This document shows, piece by piece, positions 35,941-48,420 of a stretch of DNA of 64,000 nucleotides. A model generated the notes under the pieces. That model was not told where the DNA came from, made no database searches, and was given only the letters and a program-made list of their open reading frames with translations. The position numbers and the translations under genes were made by a program. The stretch lies in contig JAJKFH010003627.1 of assembly GCA_023333565.1 (NCBI GenBank), positions 6,181,501 to 6,245,500 of the forward strand, read 5' to 3'. The DNA comes from Puffinus mauretanicus (lineage: Eukaryota; Chordata; Aves; Procellariiformes; Procellariidae). How positions within the stretch are numbered: the first letter of the stretch is position 1; the number at the start of each line of letters is the position of its first letter.

Positions 35941-38129
35941 TTCTTGGCCGAGAGCAACTGGTGTCATGCAGCAGAGGCCTGTTTGTAGGAGACTTCTCAT
36001 TTTTTATGCTTCTCTGCTCTCGAGACACGAACTCTGCCACCTGAGCTGTACTCTGGGGAAAGCAACCACCTGAGCATCCCTCAGCAGCACTGGCCTGAAC
36101 TGCTTGTAAAAGAACCGGGGCCCACGGGGGATCGTTCTTCTCGCATACCTGTTTTATGCACCGTGAGCTGGTCTCTAAGTGCCCTGAAGGGCGTGGGGTT
36201 CAGGATGAGCAGGGGCAGATCCTCACCACGGTGCAATTTCAGGGGCTCGCCTGGCCTCAGCGCAACAACGCTGCTCTTCCAACAACGAGCGAAGATGACA
36301 AAGAGTTGTTTTACCTCATGCTGAGTGCAAGCAGAGAGCTAAGAATTACTGCTCAGCTTTGGCGTAGCATGGCGTACCCCTCCTCTCCGCCGGCTCCCGC
36401 CTCGCGGCTGGGAGGCTGCGGGAGGATGGACTGGTAGCCGATCCCCTCGCCTTGGCCTCCTGTCTCCACCCTGGGAGAAGAGTGCTGGGCGCCAATGAGA
36501 TATAATTACTTGTCAGGCCGCAACATGTTTATTTTTAGGCACGCCGATGTGAGCTGGGGACATGGGCTGATGAGAAGTGGTTTCGCGCTCTTTGCTACCT
36601 CCGAAGAAGGGTGTTTGACAGCGCTGGGGCGCAGGGCTGGAGCTGGAGCGCCTGCTGCTAGCCACCCGTGGGGCTCTGTTTTGATAACATCCGGGGGCTG
36701 GTTATCGTGTAATAACAAGGAGTTAGGTCTGTTTATTAAAAAAAGATGTCTGTTTTGTTACTGTGTCTTTGCTATAAAAGTGGTTGGGGAAAGGAAAGGA
36801 GAAGATGCTAAATTGATTGTTGGTGTAGCTACAGAGGAGGTTCATCACTACAGAGATATTTGTACCATTAGATTCAACTCTTAATGTAAATCAGTGTCAG
36901 GAAGCAGTTTAGTCTGTTCCCCATAGTCTCAAAACCTCAAAACCACTGTGATTAAGTTCCTTCTCACCCACTTTGCACATCCAGCCGAACACCAAAAGCA
37001 TAAACCAGAAGAATTTCCTGCCCCTCACATCATTTTATTTCTGTGTTCACACACACGGAAGAGAAATAACAAAATTATTTATAAAGTTTAACCAAGCCCA
37101 TAAAGCTTTAAAAGGAGACAAGGGGAGAGGGAGGAAGGTATTTTTGGCCAGAGAGGTGTACACAGGCGTGTGGAATTTGCGCCCTGGCTGATAGGTGGTC
37201 ACGGGGCTTGGGCAGCAGCGGCAGTGCCGGGACTCACCGGCTGCACCGCTGCATAGAGCAGCTGCCCCAGATGACAGCACGGTTGTCATCGCTTCCAATA
37301 AAGCCAGAAGTCCAGATGTGATAGGAAAGGGGGCAAGGATGCCAAGCACCGTTCAGGAAAGTCGCCCAACACAGCGTATGCGTGATAACATCGAGCTGCG
37401 GTGTTGCCGTGCTTTCTGCCCATGTCGCTGCAGGATGGGGTATCCGAACCGCGCTGGGCACCTGCTGGTGACTGTCGTGTGCTCCAGCCTTCTCTCCCAG
37501 CCAGGACTGAGCCAACAAATGTCGTGTTGGGGCATCACATTTACTGTGGCTTTTCTGCTCCAGAGACAACAGTGCTGAGCTGGAGGGGCCGCTTTGTCAA
37601 GCTTGATGGTTTATGTCAGGGATGATGGATAGCTCTGCTTGTAGAAGTAGGTTACACCTGCGGTTAGCTGGCAGCACGCACATAGCCGTTCTGGGAAGCT
37701 GACGTGCCGCTGCTGCATTAGTGGTGTGATTGACTAATTTGCTTCTCCTTTGATCTAGCGGAAAGCACTTGACAATTTTGGAAGAGGGAAAAAGGGGAAG
37801 CCCACTGTTTTTAGGGACAAGACCTTTTTAAGAGGACAGAGTGCTAAAGACATTGAGCCAGGGAAAGGAATGAGCGTAAGGAAAATGGTGATTAAACATC
37901 TAGCAGTTTTTCCAAGGTCTGCCACAGTGTCTCCATATGACCTTTAGAAATTCCTGCATCATCTTGGCCCACCTTCAGCAGTCTGAGTGTAGCCCCAAGG
38001 AAGTGCAAACATGTCCTTTCATCCACTCTTTATTTAAATTATCAGATCTTCTGAGCAGGTATTGTTTTCTGTCTGAGTTTGTACAGTACCTGCCAACAGG
38101 TACAACGCCATAGCGAGTTGCGAGCAGAG
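35941..38129. other. Unique DNA with mild CpG enrichment
   Basis: The 36.35-36.70 kb and 37.14-37.45 kb parts carry more CpG than average. Overlapping frames of 93-129 codons on both strands conflict and show no domain. I see no convincing exon or promoter. Confidence 0.5.
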
Positions 38130-38210
38130 GCTCAGATCTTCCGAGATACTTAGATGCCTAAGTTCAGTAAGAGCTCCTGCTTACTTTGGAGATTTGGGCT
38201 TAAGGCACAG
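38130..38210. repeat. Ancient amniote interspersed repeat fragment
   Basis: 'GAGATACTTAGATGCCTAAG' followed by 'TTCAGTAAGAGCTCCTGC' and 'TTGGAGATTTGGGCTTAAGG' resembles a short old repeat of bird and reptile genomes with the words 'TTAGATGCCTAAAT...TTTGAGAATCTGGGCC'. I cannot name the family. Confidence 0.4.
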
Positions 38211-41200
38211 TGGACCACAAATAATCTTCCTGGCACGCTTTGGACTTTCGCAAAAGAATAAAATAATTCTTACCTTTAAAGTCCGTCTGCCTGTGTTTCT
38301 AACCCCTTGGGCACATTCTGATTTATTGGAGGACACAAATTTTAACCTTGAGCTTCCTTCTCAATATTCATTCATTACTTTTTCCATTGTAGTTTACATT
38401 CCCTGTTGCTAAAACTAACAAAATGTTCATGTTAACAGAAAGCCTTCTCCCTGCTGGGCCCCAAATTAAACATTCCTGGAAAGGCAGGAGGCAGTTGCTT
38501 TATTCTGCGTTGCGAATTAGCATGTTTGCATAACTTAATGGTCAGTGCATCAGACAGGAATTCCAGAAGAGATCAATCTTCAGCGCTGTGTTTGACTTCA
38601 TGGACCAAGCGTCCTCCTCTCTGTATGGCAACGCCGCATAGGCTGCTGAAATGGCCTTCTGGTGTGGGGCTATCCATCACCGGCTTTATGTCTGGTTTCT
38701 GTGAGGAAACCACAGAGAATGAAAATACGTCAAATAGCCTACTGAAAAGCTGACTTACCACTTCTCAAAGCAGAGAGCAAGCAGTAGCACATCCCATTGA
38801 CAAAACCAGCTCCAGCTTATGAAGAAGAGTACTGAATTCTTGCACTGTCAGCGGACGCACCTCGAAAAAACATCTTTACCTTCAGCTGCAGCTCTCTTAG
38901 TGCTGTGAAACCCCATTTGAGGGACCTGGGGAAACTCCACTCCAGTGCCACCGTAAGTGTTGTCTCAGCTGCAGCGCATGAGCTGCTTTGGAGGAGGAAA
39001 CCACCCATGAGCACATTATTTCCTGTCCTGTGCTCTGCAGAATTTTCTTCTTTAAGAAAACAAGGCAGGATTCTTCCCAAATGTACATTTTTTGTGTGTG
39101 CTCAGAGTGTTTCCCTTGCCAAGTTGAGGCCTGATCCAGGCTCCGTCAGATAAAGCGAAAAACTCCCCTGGACTTCCCCAAGGGCGAAGGTCTAAAGGAC
39201 GGTGAGTATTTGAAAGAAGAGGAGGGGAGGTTACCGTGCGTGTGGATACTACACTAAGTAGGAAGTAGCATCGCCAACGTTTCTAAAATCTGGGGTGGTG
39301 CTACCAAGCTCACAAGGTGCTGATTGAAATCATTACTGTGTACCTCACTATTACTGTTTATTTGTCTTAACAAATTGCTGAGGCAATCATGGGCCGAGAT
39401 CCAAATGGCTTAGCTGCCATACAAGCTAAAACCCCCCAAATAAGCCCTGCCTAAGGAGTGCACAGTCTCTGAGCAAGGTTTGCCCCCCTTACTGCCCATG
39501 AGCACTGTCTTATCGTACGTGGTGTTTCACTAAAGTCACCCTGCGGGTAGGACAACCTCATGGCTAACATTTGCAGGGAAAGTTTGGTTTAGTAATTAAA
39601 ATATGAACACTCTTGGGATCCTAAGCATGTATTCCCATTGATGGAGCCCACCCTTCAGGTTTCCACCTAGATCCACCCCAAAAATTCAGGATACAGTTTC
39701 TCATAACGTTTTATGGCAATCTGGGAATACAGAAGGATGATTCCCTGAAGAGCTGATAGGGCAGAGTTACTGAATGGCCTCTTTCCTTCCTTCCTAGCAG
39801 AGTTACTTCAAAATTTTGGATTTTAAGAATTGCTATAACTGATTAAACAAACATTTTTTTCACCAGAAATATTTACTCTGGTTTCTTAGAGGTGATAATA
39901 CCTGTTTTTAAAAAATGCAGCAACATGCAGGATGTTAATATTTTAAATATTTTTGCTAGTTCTGCTTCTTAGAAAATTTGCAGCCTTTTTGCATATTTAT
40001 CTTATAGCCCATGCAGTATTTCTCAGATCAAGTCTAGAAAAGCTGTTTCTATTCTATCATCTCATTCAATTTCATTCTACTGTCATTTCAGGATTTCTTT
40101 CCAGCTGGTCCCCTCTTGCTTTTATCTTGCTGTGAGCAGTCACCCCTCACAGCCAAGCAAGTTAAAATACCAGGCATTTATCACTCTCTGGTAGTATTTT
40201 CTTACTGCTTTTTGCTCAAGGTTTTGTGTTTTTCCTTTTGAAGACACAGTGGTAGGCTTCCCAGGCAGGCAGTAAACATTCTTCTTTTATTGTTCAAATC
40301 CACTTAAAATCATCGCAATATGCTTAAAGGTTTTTTTTATGTACATCAAAAAAGAATTAAAGAATATATGGAAATTTACAGATAGGAAGTGGTCCTGAAA
40401 AACTTGTCTTGTCCATAATCAAGCATCAGAGTTGACAGTCTAAGTTAATAAAATCCTCAAATATCCAGGATGTGTCTTTAAAAAACAGATACCTCATTTT
40501 CTGAAATTTACTGCATGGGACTGAATTTTTTTAGTATATGATCATATTTTTTCACTTTGTGTATTTAGGAAATATGAAACTAATATATGTTATCAATGTA
40601 TAAGAACGCTCCAAGTTCTCCTTTCTAATAAATTTCCTCTTTTGCTAAAAGAAATTGGTTTGTTTGGATGGGTAGCCACTAACTCCTCTCTGCCATATTG
40701 CAAATTATGAAGTGGTTTTGGATGTCTGCTTTCTAAATGAGTGTATTTGATGTAATAAATGCCCAGACATAACTGTTGTCTTAAGCTGGTCAAATTAGTC
40801 ATTGCAAAAAATACTGTGTTGTAATGACATTAATTCTTCTCATAACTGTTCAGTGGACAATTTATGGGAATGCAGGCCATGCCACAGGTTAATTTATAAA
40901 CTGCTAGCACACACTTTTCATTATTTATTAATTTGTGATTAGTTGCTTGAATCATTTGATGTTGACTCTGGTTTTTGATTGGACCACAGAAGTGTGATGA
41001 ATAGGAGAAGAATGAATTGTAAATTCAGATTTGTAATGCAGCGGCATCCATCACAAATGCACAGAAGCATTTGTAGATGAGAAAGGCAGGCATCACCCCA
41101 AAGGTCTTCCAGCTGAGCATCTGCTGATGATGAGTGCATGCAGAAACAGATCAGGAAAGTGGACTCTGCCACTGTAGTGCTCTTGGTGTCCTGGCAGCCA

Positions 41201-43175
41201 AACCTCTTGCCAGTTTTATTTTAGGTGGAGGAGAGTTTTAAGACAGACTCACCGAAGGCAATGATGTGTAGGAGAAAACAGGAGAGCCTGAGTGAGTGAA
41301 TTTCTTTGAAAATGTAGCCAGGGGTGAGGAAGGCATCGTGGGACAACTGGAAATGTAAATTAACCCTTTGATACGAAATGAGAGATCATCAGTAGAAAGA
41401 GGTGCGGACGAATAGTTTTGGTTCAGTAGCCAAAGAGGAAAAGAGAGCAAAATAGAGGTACGGGCAAGATCATCACAATGATGGGATTCGTAGCAACAGT
41501 CTGGAGGGATATGTGCCCAAAACTGTGTATCTCAAGCTCAGAAAAAAGATGGCATGAGGACTCAAACAGGTAAAGAGAGGAAGGGCCTTTACGTGTATGG
41601 ATGGAAGGGAAGGCCATGTCTTACAGGTACTTTGCTGGAAAAATGTGGAAGACTTTGATCTAAGCTGGATGTGAAGACCTATAAGACGTACAGACAGGTC
41701 CCATAGGCTGTGGTCCTGAGGGGTGGGCAGGAGAATTACTGTCACCTAAAGGACCCAGGATATCTCCCTAAAGGGTGGTGGTGGAACTGGTGTCTGTAGG
41801 TTGAATAACATCAGTTACGGGTGTCTTATTGATTAAGGGAGAGTGCAGGCTGTTGTTCAGGAATTTGGTGAGGGTGGTGGTATAGGGTCAATTTTGTTTT
41901 AAATGACAGAAAACTAAAGCTGGTGCTGTCCTCCTGAGCAGCAGTCAGCTTGGGGCTGACTCGTAGCACGCACATAATGCACAGGTGTGTGAAGTTAAAT
42001 GTTGTGAAGGCTTTCTGTCTTTGTTAACTTTCATCCTATAAGTAAGGATGTGTGATAAGGTTAGATATAGACCTTGCAGGGCCTGCAATGAAAATACAGA
42101 TATTTGTCCTAGGAAACACGACTTGATTTGGAAGCAGCAATTGGATTCTTTAGTTGGGTGATACACATCCAAAGCAGTGCAGACAGCGAAATATTCTTAG
42201 TATCCGCTGGTTGGCCAGCAATGCAGGGGAAGGTTCAAGCCATTCAGCAGTATCTGTCTTGAAGCTGCTATTTATTCATCTTTATTATACTAAAGTTCCA
42301 TGTGTTTTTACTATTCTATGAATATGCTGGTCTGGAAAAGTTCTTACAGATCCCTAAAAAGGTGACTGTTTTTGGAATTATGTGTTGTTTCTGGTTTCTT
42401 TTTTTTTAATTTTATTTTATTTTTCAATGGCTAGAAATCAATTGATCTTTCTGTAACTGGCAAGCCGGGGTAAAGTATACTTAGAAAAAGCTATATCCCA
42501 TGGAATTTTTGGCTTGCTTTCTTAAACTGTGGCAGGACATCCTGATGCTATGAAATTACATGGAAAAAAAAGTCTTGGAAGAAAAGGTTGGGATTAGTAG
42601 CTTTGTTACTGAATGGATTTGATGAGTTCCTGCTTTGATAGGAACATTATGATGTTGAAAAGTAACAAAATCTTTGAAGAGCTCTGGCGGATTTCGAAAT
42701 GAAAATTGAATGCAAAACTCTGGAATGTTTTAAAGAATAGGCACTTCATGTTTATTAAGCCCCCTCCATGACTTACAGGTACTGAGCTTGTCTTTACAAC
42801 AGAAACATCTGGCTTCTCTGCTGTCTTTATTAAATTATTCCAGTGATTCAGGAAAAAAAATAGCACTGAGAGAAAAGGGAAGTAAAGCGAAAAAAATACA
42901 TTTGTGGAGAGGGACAGTGAATAATGCAATACTTTCCCTGTAGTTGCACCCCAAATATTGTATAGAGTGAGACTGTCACAAGGGAGAGGGAGAGAGCGGA
43001 CATCTGGACCAGCAGTTTTTCAGATTACCAGAAATTTGTGACATGTTACTTGGAAAAGATGTAATTAAGATTTGTTTATTTTTTGAATGCTCTGCTCTTT
43101 TGTATTGTTTTAGCACACATGGCATTCATATAAATCAATTATAATAATAATGGTCTATGAATATAGCGTCTCATC
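38211..43175. other. Unique DNA, no gene recognised
   Basis: Strongly AT-rich between about 39.8 and 40.9 kb. The 41.24-41.75 kb part is purine-biased on the plus strand, giving three overlapping minus-strand frames (64-90 codons) that read as low-information and match nothing I know. No RNA gene is recognised. Confidence 0.55.
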
Positions 43176-43236
43176 TGCAGCCCACTGAAGTCTATGGGAG
43201 GGCTTTCCATTGACTTCACTCGGCACTGAGTCAGCC
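43176..43236. repeat. Short palindromic amniote repeat
   Basis: ACTGAAGTCTATGG (43184-43197) and CCATTGACTTCACT (43208-43221) are inverted arms matching at 12 of 14 positions around a 10-base loop. The wording matches a palindromic, MITE-like repeat spread through bird, crocodilian and turtle genomes, built around 'CCATTGAAGTCAATGG'. It is non-autonomous, non-coding and old. A further possible scrap ('GTTGACTCAGTGGGCTTTGG') lies at about 44556-44575. Confidence 0.6.
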
Positions 43237-45373
43237 TCACTGAGAGCCTTTGATCAACCAGTAACAGCCATTAAATTCCCCCACATCCCTCTGTGTGGGA
43301 GAGGTGGCAGTTTTCATTGCACATTTTGCTGCTGGACGCAGCGAGGAAGGGTGCGTGTGGGTGACTGGTGCTGCAGAAACTCAAGCTTTCCGGTCACCTC
43401 TCCTCTGCCGCCGACCTCTCCTGGTTGCTGGTGGTCGGGAGGATCACGGCAGGTTTATGTTGCTGTACTTGACACGTTCGTTTGACTGCTGGAAAGCTAA
43501 GGGTCATGTAAGTCGTGGTAGGTAGGCCATGCTACACAAAGGAGGGGGAGATACTGGAGTATCTACTGAAGCCTGCTGCTTTGGAGGAGCCCAGCAGACC
43601 ATGTACACAGTTAAAAAGGATGCAATAGCCACCAAAACACTGAGCTGTGGTTCCCACATTGCCACCAGGAAGGTCTGACCGCCAGGAATGGTTTTGAACC
43701 AACACACCCCACTTCCCAATTGTGCTAAGAGCATGCACGCAGCCTGCTATGGCAGCTCAGCTGACAGCCCATAATTGCTTTAGTTATGAAAGCCCATTTG
43801 TTTCTGAATGTGGGACCATGTGTAAGATAAACATGGGGATTGGGAAAGCAGTGTAACAAAAGCGACATTATACGCTTGATTTTAGCCAATAGGAAAAGCA
43901 ATCAACTCATCTTCAGCTCAGCTATGGCTTCTATAACTCACTCACTTAGCTACTGTCATTTTCCCAGTACGTATTTTCTGAATGTAGAACTAGGAAAAGA
44001 GTCTATTGTTTAAATCAAACAATTCTACACCACATTAAACACAGTGGTTTTCTCTTTATTATCTGTTGATGAAAAGAAAAAGATGTCTCCCTAAGAAAAA
44101 TACTATGACACTAGAATAAGAAATGGTGGTAAAGGAATAAATCACATTTGCTATGTAACAATATAGCAGAAAAGAGTCCTCACTTCCCAGTGCCTCTCCA
44201 TCGCTAGTGAAATCCAAACTGCTTGGAATTACTTTCAAGCGTATGCATTGAGTAAGTAAAGAGAGTAGGAATAATTAGTTTGATTTTGAGCAATTGTCTT
44301 CCAAATAAATTCCATTCCACAGCGCTGGTAGTGGTTATTTGGTAAAAGAGAAAAGAAAAAAAGAGCCAGACCCTGCTCAGGTTATGGGACTTTGGGTTCA
44401 TTTTCTAAAGGGTAAAGTTATTTTGTTCGCAGTATCCTGAGCTTGGAACAAACAAACCCAGACATGTTTAATGTAAAAGATATGGCGCTAGTATGCTATT
44501 GATACGCCAGCAAAGCCCTAATCCGATGCCTGTTAACATGGGTTAGTGAGACACTGTTGACTCAGTGGGCTTTGGAGCAGACCCAGAGACAGTTTCACAT
44601 AGTAGCTAGTAATCCTACTGCAGGGTGGAACCTAATTCCTGGCATTCGGCAGGAATTTCCTCATTTATTTCATTAGGCTTCGAATCAGACTGATGTGGTA
44701 ATATTCATCTCATTCTATGTTAACCATCTCAGGATCTGGTATCTCATCATTTAGGCTGACTTTTTTATCCGAGGACAACACGGACGCATTCGGAGGGCAG
44801 TTCAGCTCAGCTGTCTCAGACTGCCGGCTCTGGCCGTCTTTCTCCGGATGCTCTCGTCTCAGAGATGCTCTCCTGGCTCAGTATGATGGAGGAGCCAAAC
44901 TGGAGGGATGAGGCAGCTAACTATCAGATAGCTGAAATCAGATAAAATCAGTGCCACCTCTGTTGATCCCTGTGCAGCTAACTTAGGGTATTCTTAGTGC
45001 GTGAAAGGCTCAGCTGAATTACTTGGCACTTGAAGGTCATTGAGAATATCATAGAGAATCAAAAACAGAACTTTAATTTGAATAATTGCAAGCATGATAG
45101 AAAAAAAAAAAGAATGCAGTACTTTCTCTTTTTATCCAAAAAGCAATTAGTCCCAAACGCGTAAGAAGGAGGACAGGACATGGACAAATCTTCACCATTT
45201 ACAAAGAGTCTGAAAATACGGCCATCCTGAGAATTACTTTGATTAGCAGCAGTATCAAGTTCTGAAATGAGATCAGGACTCACCGTAGAGGATACGATAT
45301 ATGTACATGGTAAGGGACGTCCTCTAAAGAGCATGGAAATGGTTAAATAAAGAACTAGTATTAGGAGAAACCA
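43237..45373. other. Unique DNA, no gene recognised
   Basis: Open frames of at most 91 codons, no domain. A few scattered CpGs occur near 43.3-43.45 kb. Apart from the scrap near 44556 nothing is recognised. Confidence 0.55.
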
Positions 45374-45444
45374 AAGTTAATGACTTGCAAAAGTTTGCTC
45401 TGTTAGTGGTAGAGCCCGGACCAGGACCCCGCACTCCTTTCTCC
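45374..45444 (-). mobile_element. MIR-type SINE fragment (antisense)
   Basis: 'GTTAATGACTTGCAAAAG', 'TTAGTGGTAGAGCCCGGACC' and 'GGACCCCGCACTCCTTTCTC' follow the reverse-strand MIR order 'AAGTGACTTGCCCAAGG...AGTGGCAGAGCCGGGAATAGAACCC...CTCCTGACTCC'. Confidence 0.6.
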
Positions 45445-45620
45445 TTGTTTGCTGCTCTGTTCTCCCACTTAAGGAACAAGTCAAGAATAGAGATTTCCAT
45501 CCTAAATAAAATCATTACCTGAAATCATTACGCAGCTTTAAGGAGGAACCTTGACTTGTGTTTGCAGTAGACACTTACTGTGCATTCCATTACTCTTTCT
45601 TTTCTCTTGAAAGGACTTGA

Positions 45621-45665
45621 GTTGGTCACACAGCCAGCGTGTGTGACTTCTCCCTGGCCTAGAGC
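45621..45665 (-). mobile_element. Possible MIR-type SINE scrap (antisense)
   Basis: 'GTTGGTCACACAGCCAGCGT' matches the CAAGGTCACACAGCCAG word of antisense MIR. The remainder is too diverged to be sure. Confidence 0.35.
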
Positions 45666-45810
45666 CATCACCGCTTGGGCTGTGTGCTCGCTTTATCTCA
45701 CCAGCTAATCAAGCTCAGGCATGATCAGTCTTTGCGTGGGGGATTGCCAGGGAGAATCCAGGGTGCCAGAAGAATGAATGGTGAGGTTTGCGAGGTGGGT
45801 TTTCTCCCTC

Positions 45811-45837
45811 TGAGTCAGCGCTGAGCCACTGCGTCAC
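45811..45837. promoter_or_regulatory. AP-1/MARE-like motif pair
   Basis: TGAGTCAGC at 45811-45819 is an AP-1 core with a MAF-type GC flank. TGCGTCA follows at about 45830-45836. Motifs are visible; function is inferred. Confidence 0.25.
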
Positions 45838-46364
45838 CCCGGTTTTCGGGGGTGGCACGTTCCCTCTGCGATCATGAGTAATCTGCTGTTTCTGCTGAAT
45901 ATCAAAAGGATGCAGTGAATTAAAAACAAAACAAAAAAAAAAGCCAAAAAGCCAAAGTGTTTCAGACCTTTGCCTTAAATAAATGTTTATTTTACTGATA
46001 CTTATCTTAGATGAGCAAGGGAAGCCATGATGAAATACAGTGACATATATATGCTGGGGTGAAGGTTGGTAAAGGTCTGCTCAGTCTCCTTGCTCCAGGC
46101 CCTAGGAATATTAAGGGAAAGCAAGACTGGATTGAAAAATTATGAAGAGAATTGCCTTTTCCACGTGAGATGTCATTCATTAAGCAGTAGAGCCCATCGC
46201 TGCAGGGTACCTGGGACGTGAAATTAGTTAGGTTGAAAGGGGGTTGAAGAGAAGATCAGTGTGGCCATACCAAGCTCCACCCAAGGGCTGTCACATTGGG
46301 GTGCTGCTCAGAGCCATCTGCCTTTGCAGCCAAGATATTCAAGAGCCTTCAGCACGTTTTTTGG
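45838..46364. other. Unique DNA, nothing recognised
   Basis: An A-rich run lies near 45925-45941. The right end may include a further, unreadable part of the neighbouring CR1 copy. Confidence 0.5.
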
Positions 46365-46771
46365 AGAGGGCTGAGGGATGCAGGCTGTTTTAGACCGGTG
46401 AAGAGGAGGTACAGGCGTGATTGAATAGCCTCCTACAGCTATTTGAAGGGCAGTTACAAAGATGTCAGTGTCAAATTCTAAGGAATGCCACATGATAAAA
46501 CAGTGAGCAGTGAGCAGTAACAAATTACAGCTTGGGAGGTTTAAATTAGACATAAGGAAAAATTTTCCGCGAGGAGGGTGGAGCAGCACTGGAAGCACTC
46601 CTGGTTACCCAAGCTGTCATGGTATCTCTGTCCTTGGAGGCTTTCAAGACTTGGCTAGACAAAGCGTTGGCTGACCTGACCTACTGTCAGCAATAGTCTT
46701 GCTATGAGTGGAAGGTTGGACTGGAGACTTTTAGAGATCGCTTCCAACCAGCATTTCTGTGATCTTATGAT
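46365..46771 (+). mobile_element. CR1 LINE 3' segment, longest copy here
   Basis: The element runs from 'GAGGGCTGAGGGATGCAGGC' and 'CGGTGAAGAGGAGGTACAGG', the end of the reverse-transcriptase ORF region, through 'CATAAGGAAAAATTTTCC', 'GAGGGTGGAGCAGCACTGGA' and 'GGTTGGACTGGAGACTTTTA' to the tail 'CTTCCAACCAGCATTTCTGT' and GATCTTATGAT. This is the sense order of avian CR1 down to its octamer-like 3' end. It is 5'-truncated and full of stops, so no protein is made. A GTGAGCA duplication (46503-46517) lies inside. The minus-strand 96-codon frame across it is a shadow. Confidence 0.93.
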
Positions 46772-47279
46772 ATCTAGTGTGGAATTTCCTTAAAATTATG
46801 TCATTAAAAATTGAGTCCCTGGAACTTGCCGGTCTCCATTAAAATCCCTTGTCCTGATTTCCCTTCTGCTGGTGTCTTTTTTCATCTACACTGCCAAATC
46901 ACATCATACCCCCTCGCAGTGTACGTCAGCCAGTGCACCTACATGAAGAGTATCCTCTGTACTTGCTGAAAAAATATTTGCAAAACAAAAAGCGTGGGTT
47001 TACTTTTTGTGGTACTTACATCTTCTGCGAGTCCATTTGTCTGGCCAATAGCCTGAAAAAGCTTTGTTCGCCCCCAGTTGGCATTGCTTATGCCAGCTTT
47101 ATTTCTAACGAAGTTTTGAAGTACTTCCTGGATTTTTACTTGAATCCTTGATTACCAGCTTCATCCGAAGGAAAGACAACTCCAGCTTTAACCAACACTT
47201 GAAAAACAGAATGGGTCACTTAATAGCGCTCTGTTATCAAGTCTTGTGGCAGGAGAAACCCGCACCTCTTCAGTGAAAT
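46772..47279. other. Unique DNA, nothing recognised
   Basis: A 72-codon plus frame (46933-47151) has no recognisable domain. No repeat family is seen. Confidence 0.55.
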
Positions 47280-47600
47280 TATGAGACAGGCCGGGCGATT
47301 TGAGGCTGTACAGTTCTGGCTGCCGTCTCTCATTGCTATTGCCATGGAGATGCGGCCACAGTAGGCCCCCATCCAAAGCTGAGCCAGACATATTTTACAT
47401 AATAAGAAGACATTTTGAAGTGTTCAGGCAGATAAGTGAAAAGCAAGTGGCAATCTGCTCCTTTTATTTTTTGTCACTGGCTATTTGCTTTCTGGGCTGG
47501 AATAATTTATTGTTCCTTTTCTGTCCAATAGGAGAGATAAATGAGGGTGAATTCTTCAATGGGCAAAACATACATTTGGAAACATCATTTTAGTATCAAA
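47280..47600. other. Possible conserved non-coding segment
   Basis: Repeat-free sequence with a CCATGGAGATG word (RFX X-box half-site like) at about 47341-47351 and a CCAAT word at about 47523. A 97-codon frame crosses it without a recognisable domain. I list it only as a place to check conservation. Confidence 0.2.
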
Positions 47601-48363
47601 ATGAGATTTCCATAAGACCTTGCTGAATGAAGCTGTAGCAGTATGTCTTGATCCCTCACTAGGAAAGGAAAAGCAGCCAGAAATTTCGGGACTAAATTGT
47701 CTTGTAGTTCGTCATTTTCTTTCTTTGTTATTTTTTTGTTTATAGAAAAAGTGAATTTATTGAGCATGGAAAAATACCAGATTGACAGCTCTGGAAAATA
47801 AAAGCCTCTCTTAATCCAGAGTGCAGATGTGGCACAGTCAGGATTAATGCGAAATGCCTCCCTGAGATCCAAAGAAATCATTGCAAGTCGTTTGGCAGAG
47901 GACGGGCACTCTGCCCCGGTACTTATCCAAGGGTGTTTCAGAGGGCACAGGTGCCGGCCAGTGCCGCAGTGCTTAGAAGTCAGTTGTGCCTTTGAGTTTC
48001 TCTGTGCCGCTCCTGTTGCCGAGCTGCTCTGCCAAGGGGAGCGTGGAGTAAGGGAGAGGGAAAGAAGGCCAAAATGGGGAGGTTTATGCTCATTAAGAAG
48101 TCGTTTAAGTCACCAAACAGGCTGTCAGCAATTCACTGGGACAGAAACGGGTGAGGATCCAGTCTGAAACTGTCCTGTGAGGATTGGCATCATTTCTGGT
48201 TTCTGTGGAGACGATCCTGCCTTGAGCAGGAGGAAGCTGAGTTTTGACCTGAAAGCCTGAGAGCTTGGAAATCTCCACTTCCAGGCTCTGGGGCTCAACA
48301 CCTCTCCGGTTAAGAGCTGGCTAGCGCTGATTTACACAGGTACGGCGTCTCACTGTCCAGTAG
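47601..48363. other. Unique DNA, no gene recognised
   Basis: A 112-codon plus frame (47829-48167) and a 98-codon minus frame overlap and show no domain. The word CTGATTTACACAGG near 48326-48340 recalls an old amniote repeat but is too short to call. Confidence 0.5.
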
Positions 48364-48420
48364 CAAGGCAGCATAGCCTAATGCGTGAGTATAGCATGAG
48401 TATATACGATGAGACTTGGC
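48364..48420 (+). mobile_element. Possible MIR-type SINE head
   Basis: 'AAGGCAGCATAGCCTAATGC' followed by 'GTGAGTATAGCATGAG' resembles the start of MIR ('AGCAGCATGGCCTAGTGGATAGAGCACGGG'). Weak. Confidence 0.3.

Noticed and set aside
41238..41745. Three overlapping minus frames (64-90 codons) suggesting a broken coding remnant
   Set aside because: The strand is purine-biased, which lowers minus-strand stops. The translations match no transposase, retroviral or cellular family I recognise.
46308..46598. 96-codon minus-strand frame
   Set aside because: It lies antisense on a CR1 LINE copy, so it is a shadow.
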